A stretch of DNA of 64,000 nucleotides, from positions 124,001 to 188,000 of the forward strand of contig JAQFWX010000060.1 in the NCBI GenBank assembly GCA_027605045.1, given 5' to 3'. Origin of the DNA: Phallus indusiatus. Its lineage: Eukaryota; Basidiomycota; Agaricomycetes; Phallales; Phallaceae. Under the pieces are notes generated by a model, which saw nothing but the letters and a program-made list of their open reading frames with translations, was not told where the DNA came from and did no database searches. Positions 34,740 to 46,667 of this stretch are shown here, one piece after another. Numbering within the stretch: position 1 is the first letter of the stretch; every line of letters starts with the position of its first letter. The position numbers and the translations under genes are program-made.

Positions 34740-36050
34740 ATCTCTCTCTCATTAGTCGGATAGACGACTAGGGGGCCTTTGACATTGAAGGAATGAAGGC
34801 GACAGTGCAAAAGAAGGGTGATAGACTGGTTTTTCCGGATATCTGAGCAATGGTTGGCGCCTACGGGGGTCAGTGCATTTGAAAAATTTCTACGAATGCT
34901 GTAGTCAATTCAGACGGGGACGCAAAGGATAAGGGTTGGTAGGTCAGAAGTACAAGAAACCGCTTGAAAGCTGAGAGTGAAAATGAATCTGGCGAGTTGG
35001 GTTTACGGAGTCGTTGTTTATGGAACGAGTAGCCAATACAACGATAAGACTTGAAAATCGAACGGAGACCAACGGCAGATTAACAAGTTCAAAACAAGAG
35101 CTGCCGAAGAAGACCAGGCGAAAAGAACTGGACGCGACGACGGTGGAGTTATGTAACGCGCTGCTAAACTTGCGAAACGGCGACATACTGAACACGAATA
35201 CGATATAAGTTTGTTGAAGATGACTATATGCGTTGGTTTGTGAAGATTTTCTTGAAATCTATCTCACCCGCTGCTGCCATGGAACGAAGTGAAGGACAAG
35301 AAGGGATGCGTATGTACTGAGGATGTAAGGAAAAGTAGTAAGAGTAACTGAAGCGTTTTAAACTCACAGACACAGGAAGTCACCAGATCAGTCATGGCGT
35401 GACTGGGAACTTTACAGTGCTGTTGATTGATTGATCCATTCACACTGCTTTTTTCACTTGATAGAGGTATAGCGATGCTGCCTCAGCAGGCAATCGTCCG
35501 CTTGACGCGAGTATGCCGATTGTCTCTACGGTCGATTCGAGGATACTACGAGCGATGGTAAAATTGACGCATCAGGTTGATCGCGAGGGGAAGTTGAAAT
35601 TGATGAAAACGTTGAGAACTGGCGCATTGCATGCTTGACCGTTATGCTGGAATGACGAAAAGGACTCGTGACTGCATTCTGGCAGACTGGCGCCCGGCGC
35701 CTGTGAAGGACGCCGTTGCTGTTCGGCCGCCTCCTCCGAGCCAAGTTGAATGGAGAATATGGTGGTACGTTCGGCCTGGAAGTGTACTGCTTGCTAATGG
35801 TCGATTTTTATACGTGCTTTACGAATATGCTATAGAAGGACACAACACTCTGCGGTCGAGTTCACTGAGAGCACACGCATTTGGTGCGGCGGTGGAGTTA
35901 CTTCTGGTCAGCATTTACTGCCGTTCCCAAAGGCAGTGCGGGAGGAATGAAGCTTCTCCTTGAACATGCATAGAACAAGCGCACGTTTGACACATATAAA
36001 TAATATCGACACATACCGGTTTATCCCATACACACAATCAATCTTCAGGT
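34740..36050. other. Non-coding or decayed stretch
   Basis: Several frames of 60-110 codons on both strands, none recognisable and none with good start or splice context. I see no supported gene. Confidence 0.5.
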
Positions 36051-38983
36051 ATGATTTTTCAGGGGTCAAGGTCTTCCAGCTCCCAGAAGGAACATGGCGC
36101 ATCGGTTTCAACCGCAATATCTGTTACGCAGAATGAAACTGACTGGATTTCTAACGCCTTCCGGGTTGCTGATTTGGCTAGTGCGGTGGGGGGTCTCCTA
36201 CCATTCCCATATCTAAAGGGTGCAGCCGAGCTAGTCAAGATTCTGCTAAAGCCTATCCAAGTGAGTCAGTCATTAGATATATGGATCTCGACTTGTAAGT
36301 GCTGATAGAAAATCAGCAAATGCAATAAAACCAAGACGATTATAAGATCCTGACAATCAAAATCACAACTATTCTTCAAATACTCCATGAGGAGACCAAG
36401 AAGAATCATGAAATCGCGTCTGGCTCATTCAACAGTTTTGAAAAAGGTTGCGAAGACTTCTACCAGTATGCAGATCTGCTCATATAAGATGCTTACCAGT
36501 CTGAATCCACTTAAACAGATGCTTACAACACATCTCAAACGATCTCGAGTCATTCAATAAAGCATATAAATTAAGACTCTTTCGGAAATATTTCGCAGCT
36601 GACCGTGAAAAAAAATCATTGGCACGTTACCAAAGTCAGATAGAAGAGTTTCGGAACAACCTTGTGGTGCGCACGAATATATTTGACGCAGATCTTGGCT
36701 TCATTCCCGTCCCATATCTAGCTCAGGGGGGTCATACGTTCCCAAATAGGCAGTAACACAGATGAGACGGACTCTCATGTAAGTCTGATTGATCGTTCGT
36801 GTTCTGAGGTCTTCTGATAAGTGGCCAGTTCAAAGAAATCAAACTGGGCGATCTAACCGTGCTCAAGAATATCTCGAATGGACAAGTTGAACACTGGGAA
36901 GTCCAATGGAAAAAAGAGAGTCAGACACGGATGGTCCGCGTCTACAAAGGTCAAAATGCGATTTCCGTACGTGGTTAAAAAATACTGCTCCTCTTTCGCT
37001 ATACTCTTATATTTTCAACAGAAATTCAAAGCAGAAAAGGAGTGGTATTCGCGATATCGGTAATACACTCGTCTCTTGTAAAATAGTTATAAACGGTAGC
37101 TCATTCTTCGTACAAGTCATCCATATGTGATGCAACTGTTCGGCATAATTACGTCAAAAGAAAGCCCTGGCCTTGTCTTTGCACACAATTGTTCGTTTAT
37201 GTCATTTCACGAAATGAAAATTAAAACTTACTATTTACGTACGTAGCGTGGTGTATACCAATTAAACAATTCGATTTAAGATTTAGAAACACGTTGGGTT
37301 GGCACACAGATAGATGCCGCGCAGTGAGCTACCACGATATTTGATGAAATTTCTTCCTCAAATACATCTCAGGACTTGTCTTTTGCTGTGAGCTTGAACC
37401 GACCACGATTCCGCCGATTGTTTGTATCTCACCGTTTGCCTTTTGCTTACAGGAAGGCGTAGTATACGTGGAAGAGGGTATATCTCACCATGCCATAATA
37501 TCTTGGCAGTTCAGGGACCTGTATTTCTTTGACGATTTTATCGGTTTTGAAGACCGTGAGGATGGATATCTTGCGTCTTGTTATGTGAACATTATAGACG
37601 GACGCGGGCTTGTCGTATTTGTCAGTCTCTAACTACCTGAAAAGATTTCTATGAATTTATTCTTCAATATCAGGAATGGCTGCCAAATATTCTACAACAC
37701 GTCCCTGCTTATCAGTACCACAGGGGGACTATTATATTTCCCGAGTCGTCGGCCAAGATTATAGAAAGAATAGATATGCTGTGTTCGTCACGAATATCGG
37801 ATGTTCCTTGGGACCCCTCTTTCTTATCGGATCTCTATGGTGTCATATATGTCTTTATATGGAGGGACGTCTCTGCATCAGCATATTCTGTCTACGTCGG
37901 TGACATTCTATTAGCTGATCATGATGAACACAACGCTACATTTGACGCTTCGGACGCAGCTAGATTAGGGTTTTTTCCATGCCAAGAACCATCATCATTG
38001 GACTGGTTTGTTCGCAAAATATTGCATGCAAAATTGACTGCCGAAGACTGGTGAACATTTCAGGTATAGCACATTTCCCATCCTGTAATAGCACTGAATA
38101 TCACTTCAATGTTTCTAGGATTCGCCTTCCTGTAGATACAGCAGGCATTTCGGCTACCGACGATCTCCAGACAGTGGTGGTTGAATGTGGTGTCCAATAT
38201 TCTACCTGGGGACGATTGGTTTCGTGCATATGTTAGTCAGATTGGCTTCTTACAAGCAAGAACCGATGGAATGCATGAGCCTAGTGCGGTTTGCGTTGGT
38301 ACGCCTTTTCCACTATTATCATGTCATTGTATAGATGATTTTATTCAAACATACGGATACTGTAGTTACTGGATTCTCATGGCACATCCAGGTTCCTTGC
38401 AGGCTCAAGTGTTCGGTTGGAACCTCTGAGTATAAAGAGTTATACTTGTTTATTTCAAAACCAGCGGTGTGCCATGAAACGCTAGTTACGTACTGGTCTC
38501 TTGATCCTTCGGGGTCCAAGAGACTATATTGTTCTGATTTCGACACCCTCGGTTTCGATTCAAAATCGCTTACAGTCCAAACTCGTCGAACCATCCGCGT
38601 GTTTAATATTGATAATGCGGATTTTAAGCTTGTCCAGTATGCTCACGCTGTGTTGGGCATCGGTCCAGAACGCGATGAAGCCGCTCGTATTTTAGGTCTT
38701 CCTTTAATATGTCCTATTGAATCTGAATCAGGCGATGTATCCGACGGTGAGCTTACTTGAGTCGTGATTGCTGCATTAATTTCTTACCTTTTTGCAAGAT
38801 TCCGATCAAGATCCTGATAGCTCTGAATCCTATCACACAGCAGAGGATGAGGCAGAGGATGAAGCAGAGGATAAAGAAGCAGAGGATGATGCAGAAGATG
38901 AAGCAGAAGATGAAGCAGAGGATGAAGCAGAGGATGAAGCAGACGACGGATCTGTGGAAAGAGACACGCATAACGCTTACTAA
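36051..38983 (+). pseudogene. Decayed MLKL-like four-helix/pseudokinase family gene
   Basis: Agaricomycete multi-exon family. The N-terminal helices (FRVADLASAVGGLLPFPYL-KGAAELVKILLKPIQ, then DYKILTIKITTILQILHEE, CEDFYQCLQHISNDLESFN, RYQSQIEEFRNNL) resemble the MLKL N-terminal / HeLo-like bundle. A kinase-like segment with HPYVMQLFGI follows, without a visible catalytic HRD or DFG. The long C-terminal part contains EWLPNILQH, NILPGDDWFRAYVSQIGFL and YWSLDPSGSKRLY. It closes with an acidic tail of AEDE repeats (about 38840-38945). Damage: TAA at 36326-36328, where the conserved frame reads PIQ-QMQ-stop-NQDDY; a frame break in the G run near 36726-36731; and a shift near 38185-38196 (VVVECG to NILPG). 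A donor at 36295 could skip the first stop, so partial function is not excluded. Confidence 0.6.
38838..38945 (+). repeat. Acidic codon repeat (gaggatgaagca)n
   Basis: Tandem 12-base units with variation encode AEDE-type tetrapeptides at the C-terminal end of the preceding gene. Confidence 0.8.
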
Positions 38984-39319
38984 TGTGAACACTTCGTTGT
39001 TACTCGAGTACTTATTGTTCTATTCGATTTATGTTTCCTTACTTTATTTTGCAAGAGCAATTTCGCTCTTGGGTCTGTTTAATACATTTGGTTATTTACC
39101 ATTACTGAGGAAGCAATTTCGCTCTTAGTCATCCGCTTTATGTCCGTAGAACAACAGGATCAGTCGACGCTCATGAGACTATGTAACGCTTTCACCAAAT
39201 TTGCGACCAGTTCGAGTTCAACTTTCTTTTTATGAGTGGTTGTTTTCCTCTGCATCTGAACATATCTCTCCCTTTAATTTTGTCTAAACACGCGTGGGTT
39301 TTATCTTATCAATTAAATC

Positions 39320-39770
39320 ATTTTAGGAAGAATATTTTCATAACCCGTGATTCCAACGCCGCCATGAACCTTGAACCCCGCACAGAGAAGTCTGCCAATC
39401 AGCTCATAATTAGTCAAGTACAGGCCACCATCTTAGCCTGAACGTCTTTCAAATTGATCGACACCTGGTATCATTCTTATTCTCGAAGGCACGAACGCAG
39501 ACACGTGTACGTTTTTTATCGAACTGGATGCCAGAATTCGCCTCGCGCCTGGTTTCACGAATCCGAGATATCCAACCATTGCCCACGGCCGTGCAGCCAC
39601 ATAATAAGAGACTCCTGCGAGTTAAACCAGCCCATTTTCCTCCGTGTCATTCTGCCCACATTGAAAATACAAGTTATCAGCGTTGACGAACGTATTATGC
39701 ACATCCAACATCCGATTATAGCCTTCCGACATGTGTCCACCAAGCGTCAGCACTGTCGGTCATTCAGTTT
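39320..39770 (-). pseudogene. Relic of a GH30-type glycoside hydrolase C-terminal part
   Basis: One reverse frame reads MLDVHNTFVNADNLYFQCG, then NDTEENGLV-stop-LAGVSYYVAARPWAM, VGYLGFVKPGARRILASSS and IKNVHVSAFV. It resembles the C-terminal catalytic/beta-sandwich border of fungal GH30 enzymes (pattern: hnaf-nAD, RlWAm, FVkPGArRI, vSAF). An in-frame TAA breaks it, and only pieces such as FKVHGGVGITGYENI follow, in another frame. No N-terminal half was found. It is dead; the family call is moderate. Confidence 0.5.
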
Positions 39771-39779
39771 GCCAATTCC

Positions 39780-40242
39780 GTTTGGGAGCATCGGAAGAAA
39801 TCTTGGGATTTGATTAATTTTTGATTAATAGCTGTGGTGCGTGGAATTGTAGGAGAGGTCGCCACATGGATCTTTAAAAGCTGAAATGCAACTTAACGCG
39901 GCACTGGAAAAAACGGGCTGCCTATTATCGTCACTATCGAAAATGCGATTGGAAGGTCCCGCAGGTGTAGCGGGACAAATTGGAAGAATAGAGTTCATCC
40001 AGTCCCGGGTGCTGTTTCTGGGTAGAAAGACATGAATGACCGAGAATGTGACGAGCCATTTTGAATGAAGCAGAGCAGCCAAAACTGATCATCGCATTAA
40101 ATTTCTGAGAGGCATTGATTGAAATGGTGACCAGAGCATTGAATATGATGCTATTCCCTGCACCTTAGTAGTAAATTTTCCCATACCAACCGGAGGGAAG
40201 TTTCTGAGAATAGGACAGACACCGGTCGCAGCAGCAATAGAC
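39780..40242. other. No gene seen
   Basis: Lies between the GH30 relic and repeat copy B. Short frames only. Confidence 0.5.
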
Positions 40243-40314
40243 TTCTCCGTGGCGCGTCCATACGCCCATGACACCCTTATGGCTGAGCGCGGGTTGATTA
40301 TATGATCAGGACAC
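40243..40314. repeat. Copy B of the short dispersed repeat
   Basis: ttctccgtggcgcgtccata, cgcccatgacacccttatgg and ctgagcgcgg match the copy at 33733-33813 in the same orientation. It sits just beyond the 3' end of the hydrolase gene. Confidence 0.7.
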
Positions 40315-40334
40315 AATTTTATTCAAAAAATAAA

Positions 40335-41581
40335 CTACAAATCGTCGATCCACCGAGTTACTCTTTTCATATTTTCCGTGTACTGAGGTTGCGCGAAGTC
40401 GAAAATAAGAATATCGTGCATTTCGTTGGGAATACAGTGCAAATTAATATGTCCGGGCTGAGGATTGTCTCTCTTCAGGTAGTCCGCGATAACAAGAGAA
40501 TCATCTCTAATCAGTTCCACTTGCCCAGCAACAACAAAAGTTTTGGGATAGTCGTTATATTCACCAGGCTTCGGCTCAATCCTTGACGAGCATGGGGAGA
40601 TATATGGGTTGAGTCCGGCTTCATCCATAGTCCATGTTTTACCCAAAAAGGCACGTTGACCGTAAATCGTATATTTGGAGCCGGGACGGAATATGTCATA
40701 CTGGTGATTGACGCGGAAAGAGGTTTCCGGTCCGTTTCTTGAGAATGTTACATCGGTCCATGGCGAAAGTAAGAGCATGGAGCCCGGGACTTGAAGACCA
40801 TCTGGTTTTGCCTCCAAAATGTACCGTACAAGAGCCAACGCCAAGTTACCACCAGCGGAATCTCCAACCAAAATCACGTTTTGTGGTTTGAAATCGAGCG
40901 ATAGTATGTAATTGTATCCTGCTATAGCATCGAGTAGCGCAGCCGGAAAAGGATTTCTAGGCTGGATCGGTGCGGTAGAACTAAGACGGTAATCGAGAGA
41001 GAACGCCCGAGTTACAAGTTTGGAATATTTAAGAATTCCTTTGGGGATACGACCGTATACATCGTCTGGGCAAGCAGAACCATGCTAAAGAAATACAATC
41101 AACAGCGGAGAGAAAACTCGGTAAGAGTTGAACTAACGAAATAGGCACCGCCGTGGAGACAGTATAACACCTTTTCTTGAGATTCCGCATCAGCGATATT
41201 CCCTGTATAATAGCCTTTCTTGAAGTACCAAAACCCAGATACCTTTTCAGGCACAACACCGGCTCGCTGAGCGAAGGTCTTCACTGGCTCTTGGATGTTT
41301 TCCTTTTCTACTGCTGGGACCCAAACAAATTTGCAGTTTTTGAAAGTACCATCTGGAATCGTGACGCTACGTTTGAAAAACAGTATTTGTAGCATTGGAA
41401 TAATTTCTAAAAGTTCACGGACGACCTTGGTATACAAGTATCTTCGGAGGGTCCATGATTTACTGGGTCTCGAAGAGGATATTAGGATTGCTCGAAGAGT
41501 CCAATAAGGGAAACTGATGAATAAAGTTTTTGTCACGAAATAGATGATATACAGAGATTTGAGTGGTTGGAGATGGAACAT
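40335..41581 (-). CDS. HSL-type alpha/beta hydrolase (arylacetamide deacetylase-like)
   Basis: Serine esterase/lipase-like hydrolase. The N-terminal hydrophobic segment (FHLQPLKSLYIIYFVTKTLF) suggests a membrane anchor, as in ER arylacetamide deacetylases. The oxyanion motif is LHGGAYF, the nucleophile elbow is GDSAGGN, and the acid and base fall near VAGQVELIRDD and NEMHDIL. The protein ends RVTRWIDDL. Introns lie near 41084-41140 and elsewhere; the frame is continuous across them. The start ATG at 41581 was chosen because upstream codons in frame lack ATG. The substrate is unknown; sterol esters or acetylated lipids are typical for the family. Confidence 0.82.
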
Positions 41582-41764
41582 AAAGCTGAATGAGGGTAAA
41601 GAACAAGAGCACAACGGCCGAAGCTACCCGAGTCCGTAAGAGCAGGATTTTTATTAGATTGTTCTATGATAATATTGCTGTACTTTTATTTGCTACATAT
41701 GCAATCAGCACGGATTTTTAACCATGCCAGTAATGTATTATTTTTACCATGTTGTAGTCGTTGA

Positions 41765-44189
41765 CTATCGTCTAATACCATACCCTTCGGGTCTATCTTG
41801 TCTAGAATGTTGAGGAGACGAGTCACTGTGATCTCGCATGCCTGGTTCAGGTCTTTTAGGACTCCATTGGCTATCATCGCCTCTATTTGATCGGAAACTC
41901 TGATAAGGGCGTGCGGGGCGAGATTCTCCGTGCCCACGAGGGTACCGTTTGGTCTTGAATTCAAAGGGATCCGAAACAGGATCGTTAGGATCAACATCCG
42001 CTGTATCATATTGAACATATCTGGGGTCGTCTCGTTCTTTATCTCTGTTTCTCTGCTGACCACGTCCGCTCCATCTATTCTGACGAGAATTATACGTCCC
42101 AGACCGATCCACATAGGCATGACCGAAACGTTTCGTCCGTCCGTCCGAAAAGCCCAGTTTCTCCAAGAAAGCTTCTGATACATAAGGTGGAACTGAAAGA
42201 CCGCATGCTCCTGTTGTCCAATCCTTGCACCCTTGAACAATGACGCTTTTTCGAACGCGCAACTCAGGTGACTTTGACATGTAGTATCCGAGTAATGATG
42301 CAAAGGTTTCCTTAATCGCTTGCTCGTCCAAGCTCGGAAGAAGACCTTCAACCGCGTTATTGATTGACTCTGCCATCGCCTTTTGACCCGTTGGTAATGC
42401 ATCAATAGGTCTTAGTTTACTATTTGCCCTGGAACCTCTTCCCGTAGCACGACTAGAGCGCAATGGCTTGTCATCCTCATTATTCTCACTGGGGAATGCC
42501 AGTGAGGGATTTTCATCATACTTCTCAGCAAGGGTCAGAACTTGAGTCTTCAATTCGTTGGTTGTTATCGGCTTCAAAGGTATGTCTGTCAACTGCCACG
42601 TAACAAAACCAATCTCCCATGGCAAAAGGACCAAATCGCCACGCCCATCAGTGCCGGCCCGACCGGTTCTTCCAATACGATGGATATACTGCTCAGCAGC
42701 TGGAGGAATTCCGACTTGTATTACGCGTGTTACACCAGGATAATCCACACCTCGGGCTGAAACATCCGATGTGACGAGGATTGAGACACCCGACTTGTCA
42801 TTCCTAAATTGGTCTGAGGTCGCTATGCGCGAGTCATTATTCCGCTTTGAATGAAGTTCATAGATATTGGCACGCTCCTGTCCAGGCATTACTGAAGTTT
42901 TGAGTTCACGTAGCAAAGTCGCGAAAAGCTGGGTCATTTTCGTCGTTGGGAGGAAAACTATAATTTTCGACTTTCCAGGGTTCGTCAATTGATCATGCGC
43001 AATGAGGCGTAAAACGTGGGGAATTTGATCAGCTGCAGAAGGAACGACAGTATGATACTGAGGGATTCTTGCATGGACGGGGACATCATCAGCGCCGACG
43101 GTATCGATGAAACTGTGACCGGGGGACAAAGTAGATCGTGCAACTTGACGAATAGCGGGTGAAATAGTGGCAGAAAATAGGAATGTTTGTCGTTCAGGAG
43201 ACGGGGGTATAAATTTAAGAATTTCGTCAATGTCTTGTCTGAATCCCATATCAAGAAGTGTATCTGCTTCATCCAAGACAAGCTACGAAATTTGATTTAT
43301 ATATGCCCTTCCGCGGGTAAAGAAAAAAAGAAACTCTTACCATTTTGGTTGTTGCAAGACCGGCCTTGACTTCGGGCTCACTGTTAACCAAATCCAACAA
43401 CCGACCCGGGGTAGCTACCAGAATATCTCGACGGCCTTTCATAAAATCCCTCATTTGTCCTCTCCTGCTGGAGCCCCCGGTGAACAGTCTAACCTCAAAA
43501 TCCCGATGATGATATGCCAAACGCAGGGCTTCGTTTGCGATTTGAGTCGCAAGTTCCCTAGTTGGAGAGATAATAAGAGTCCCAACATTTGTCTTTGCGA
43601 AAACACGCCGGGCTCGTCCTTCGAGATGTTTATCCGTGACAAGACCAGCGTCTTGAACGGCTTTTTTACCAACGTCTTCAATCGCCTTAAGACGAGACTC
43701 GATAGCAGGAATGAGAAAAGCAAGTGTTTTTCCGGTCCCAGTCCGTGCTTTAACCATTAAATCTCGTGGGGGTAAATCTTCTTCTCCTTGTTGGTCCGGG
43801 TCATATGGCCGAATAAGCTCGGGAAGCTGAGATAGAACACTAGATTGCACAGCAGTCATATTTTGTAGTTGAAACGGCTTTCCCGTTAAGGCTCGAAAGG
43901 TGTCGTAGGATATTTTGGGTTTGAGCGTGTCGAAAGGCACTTGCTCTTCGTTTTCAGAACGGGAAAGTCTGCCTTTCTTGGGCTGCGCTACGGATACTGC
44001 GGCAGTTGCATACTGAAACCGACCAAGTCCTAACAACAAATAAGTCCGATATTTTCTGCAATAATGAGAACCAAAGAAAATACCATGTTTTAGTCGCAAA
44101 ACTGCCGCCGGATTTGGAGGACAAGAGAAAAAAAGGAAAGAAGGAGCCGAGCGACATGCACCCGATAACATTTTTAACGTCAACGCCAT
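41765..44189 (-). CDS. Mitochondrial DEAD-box RNA helicase, MSS116-like
   Basis: ATP-dependent RNA helicase for group I/II intron splicing and translation in mitochondria. The N-terminus (MALTLKMLSGACRSAPSFLF) is basic and hydrophobic, as expected for a mitochondrial presequence. A 54-base intron (near 44030-44083) joins LKHG to LGRFQYATAAV. Motifs in order: Q-like TAVQ, I ARTGTGKT, Ia PTRELA, TPGR, II DEAD, III SAT, then ARGVDYPGV and VI HRIGRTGRAG. A C-terminal extension is Arg/Gly/Ser-rich (RNA-binding tail) and closes with RPEGYGIRR. One intron splits LVLDEAD near 43277-43338. It is head to head with LIN1, with only about 146 bases between starts, so a shared promoter is likely. Confidence 0.9.
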
Positions 44190-44335
44190 GGCGAAGACAA
44201 GGGAAGGAGGAAGTAAATAAGGGTCAAAAAATACCCTCTTGTCGCCAGTGTTCTGTTCTATAGATGGCGGCGTTCCTCAAATTTCAGCTTACCTAATTAT
44301 GTAAGCGAATTAGTCTCAAGAGCCAAAAGCCAACT

Positions 44336-45719
44336 ATGGCTCCCAAACGAGCAGCTTCAGCTTCTTTTTCTAACCAATCTGCTATTCCTATTAACGAGCC
44401 AAATGTTAATGCAAAAGCTGGATCATCCAAACGAACCCGATTCGCGTCTCCGAACAATGCAGGTCTCACGGAGAACGGACATGATGAACGCGCCACTATG
44501 GCTCAATTCGCAGAGCAAGTAGATGCATCGCTGGAAGATGGACTTACAACACGTACCAGACGCACTCGTGTCAAAGTTGATGGGTACGAATCTGATTCTA
44601 CAGATGACGGAGAAGGTGTCGTTGAATCCAGGAAAGGTAAGAAGGAAGGTGAAGACGACGAGGACGATGCGGACTTGGACATGTTTGCTCCGGAAGACAA
44701 TTCCGAGAAAGATAAAGCTAAGGATTTGGGAAAGAAGAAGAAAACTGAGTATCTTGGACTTGGGGATATCGAGGGGCAAGAGTTTGGGAACGAAGGGAGC
44801 CAGGACGAGATGTCGAGTGAAGATGATTTCGAAGATGAGGATGACGAAGAACGCCGAAAGAAAGCAGGGATGGGTTTCGAAATGAGCGGGTTCAATATGA
44901 AAGAAGAGATGGAGGAAGGCAAATTTGATGCTGACGGGACATTCATACGGTCGCATGATCCTCATGCGATACACGACCGTTGGATGGAGGGAGTCAACGA
45001 GAAGGAAATCAAGAAAGCCCGGAAAATCAAAAAATTACGCGAAAAGGAAGAGCGCGAGAGACAAGCAAAAGAAGAGGAGAATATGGTGTCGAAAGAAGAA
45101 GGCGAGAAGGAGTTAGTAGGCTATCTGAAGAAAAGTGAAACCGTTCTGGAAGCACTGCAGCGTTTGGGAGCTGCTGCCAAGAAACATAAACACAAACCGA
45201 GCTATCCTAATAACTTATCAAAGTATGTCATTACTCTTGCGTATATAACTTTCGGCTTCTTGACAACTCGAAAACTTCAGACAAAAACGCGGTGTCGAAA
45301 TGGACGTCGACCAAGCATCATCGCATTCAGTTGAGAATGCAATTCAAAACACAATCAGTCGCATCACAAGTCTCGCCTCTATCCTCATGTCTCACGGAAA
45401 TATTGATATCTATTCCTGGACATACGAGCAGCTTCTTCGCTCCGTACGCGCCGCTGGCGAGGTTCAGCCAGATTGGGTTCCTCCAAGTCATTCTGCCATA
45501 TACGAATACAAATGGGCCGCCGTCGGCGATTCTGGTGGTGGTGGTGGTGGTGGTGGTGGAGACGGGAGCCAGCTGAGTCCTCAAATATATGGGCCGTATA
45601 GGGAAGAAGAGCTTTTGAGTTGGTATGGCGCATCTTATTTCGGGGATGCCGGTGAAAAGATCCAATTGCGTCGGATTGGTGAAAACGAGTGGTCTTCGTG
45701 GGATGAAGTTATGTTTTAA
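44336..45719 (+). CDS. lin1: GYF-domain U5 snRNP protein, LIN1/CD2BP2-like
   Basis: Spliceosomal U5 snRNP-associated protein. The 441-residue model has exons 44336-45222 and 45281-45719. The first part is basic and acidic low-complexity (KRTRFASP, long Asp/Glu runs), then FDADGTFIRSHDPHAIHDRWMEG, which is a CD2BP2 family block, and a Lys/Glu helix. The second exon has YTQ-type helices (NIDIYSWTYEQLLRSV), a run of nine glycines from a (ggt)n tract at 45535-45560, and the C-terminal GYF domain (YEYKW, QIYGPYREEELLSWY, WSSWDEVMF). The GYF core GPY is intact. The glycine run lies inside the GYF domain, between its first strand and the GPY segment. Confidence 0.9.
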
Positions 45720-46024
45720 TATACATCATTAGCAATTGTATAACCTGTTTCCTTTCTTCGAAGTGTATTATTATTCCAAAGCACGGACCATATTCTCCAA
45801 TTCATTTCGTCGCGCTTGTACGACGTACGCTGCAACAATGGTGATTGATACCGGTTACTAAGTAATACAGACTTTTTCTTTTACAATGCTACCCATAATT
45901 TGGTGAAAGAGCCAATACATGGACCTTGGTATATGTACCATGAACAAAATGCGAGATGAGATAGGGCCCGGCGGACCTTATTTAAAAACCTCCAAAGTCA
46001 TTCCTGCGAGAAGTCCGAAGAGTG

Positions 46025-46667
46025 CTACAAGGTACGGCGTGGTCCAAGAACGCGCGAGCTCTCGACTGACAAATTTCCATTCGCAAAGGGGTATACAGGC
46101 GGGTTATTTGCTGTCTGTTGTAGGGTATTTGACGGAATGAGGGGAGGGGGTGAGGGCCTTACGATTAAAGCCTCAAGATCTTGCGTCGAGTCCAAACGAA
46201 ATAGACTGTTATGCCGTCTCCATTTTAAAAGCAACAGTGTGATGATTGTCAGAAGGAAGAGGGACGCTGCCACCACGGACGCGATAATGAGTGCTAAAGT
46301 CGCGCTATTGTTGGAGAAAGTTGTTCCGGGAGATGCAGTAGTTACCGGTGTTAGTGCATGCGGAAAACTAATGTCGAATTCTAGAATGAGGAACACAGAA
46401 TATGTCAAGTGAAGAAAAACAAATTTGCCTTGAATGATCGGTAGCAGAAATGTCGGATGGTGGCCCAAACAACGGAGCTAGTCTTCGAAAAATGGACTTG
46501 TTCAGGGATCCTATTGAACTAAGGTCGTAATTGCATCGAAATGGAGTCGAGTAACCAGCGCTCGGGTTTCTGTCAGTGCAAGTTAGATGAGCAATACTAT
46601 CCCAAACATAAAAGACAATCACAAATACCCAGATAACTCGTTTATTGAAGTTGTTTCGTCTGCACAT
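46025..46667 (-). CDS. Small single-pass membrane protein, no known family
   Basis: Starts MCRRNNFNKRVIWVFVIVFY, a signal peptide, then a cysteine-containing short ectodomain. A strong transmembrane helix (LALIIASVVAASLFLLTIITLLLLKW) and a basic, Pro-rich cytoplasmic tail ending LGPRRTL follow. The exon join is uncertain. A GC-AG intron (46428 to 46368, donor AAG/gcaaat) would give HS-SFPHALTPV in frame; any GT donor nearby creates a stop. The layout resembles small surface or receptor-like proteins. No function can be assigned. Confidence 0.55.

Noticed and set aside
35631..35963. 110-codon plus-strand frame with a PPPP stretch
   Set aside because: No family resemblance, no intron signals, in the decayed zone.
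38753..38992. Minus-strand frame rich in FILCF
   Set aside because: Antisense of the AEDE repeat; not a membrane protein gene.
45327..45665. Minus-strand frame with TTTTTTT run
   Set aside because: Antisense of the glycine repeat in LIN1.
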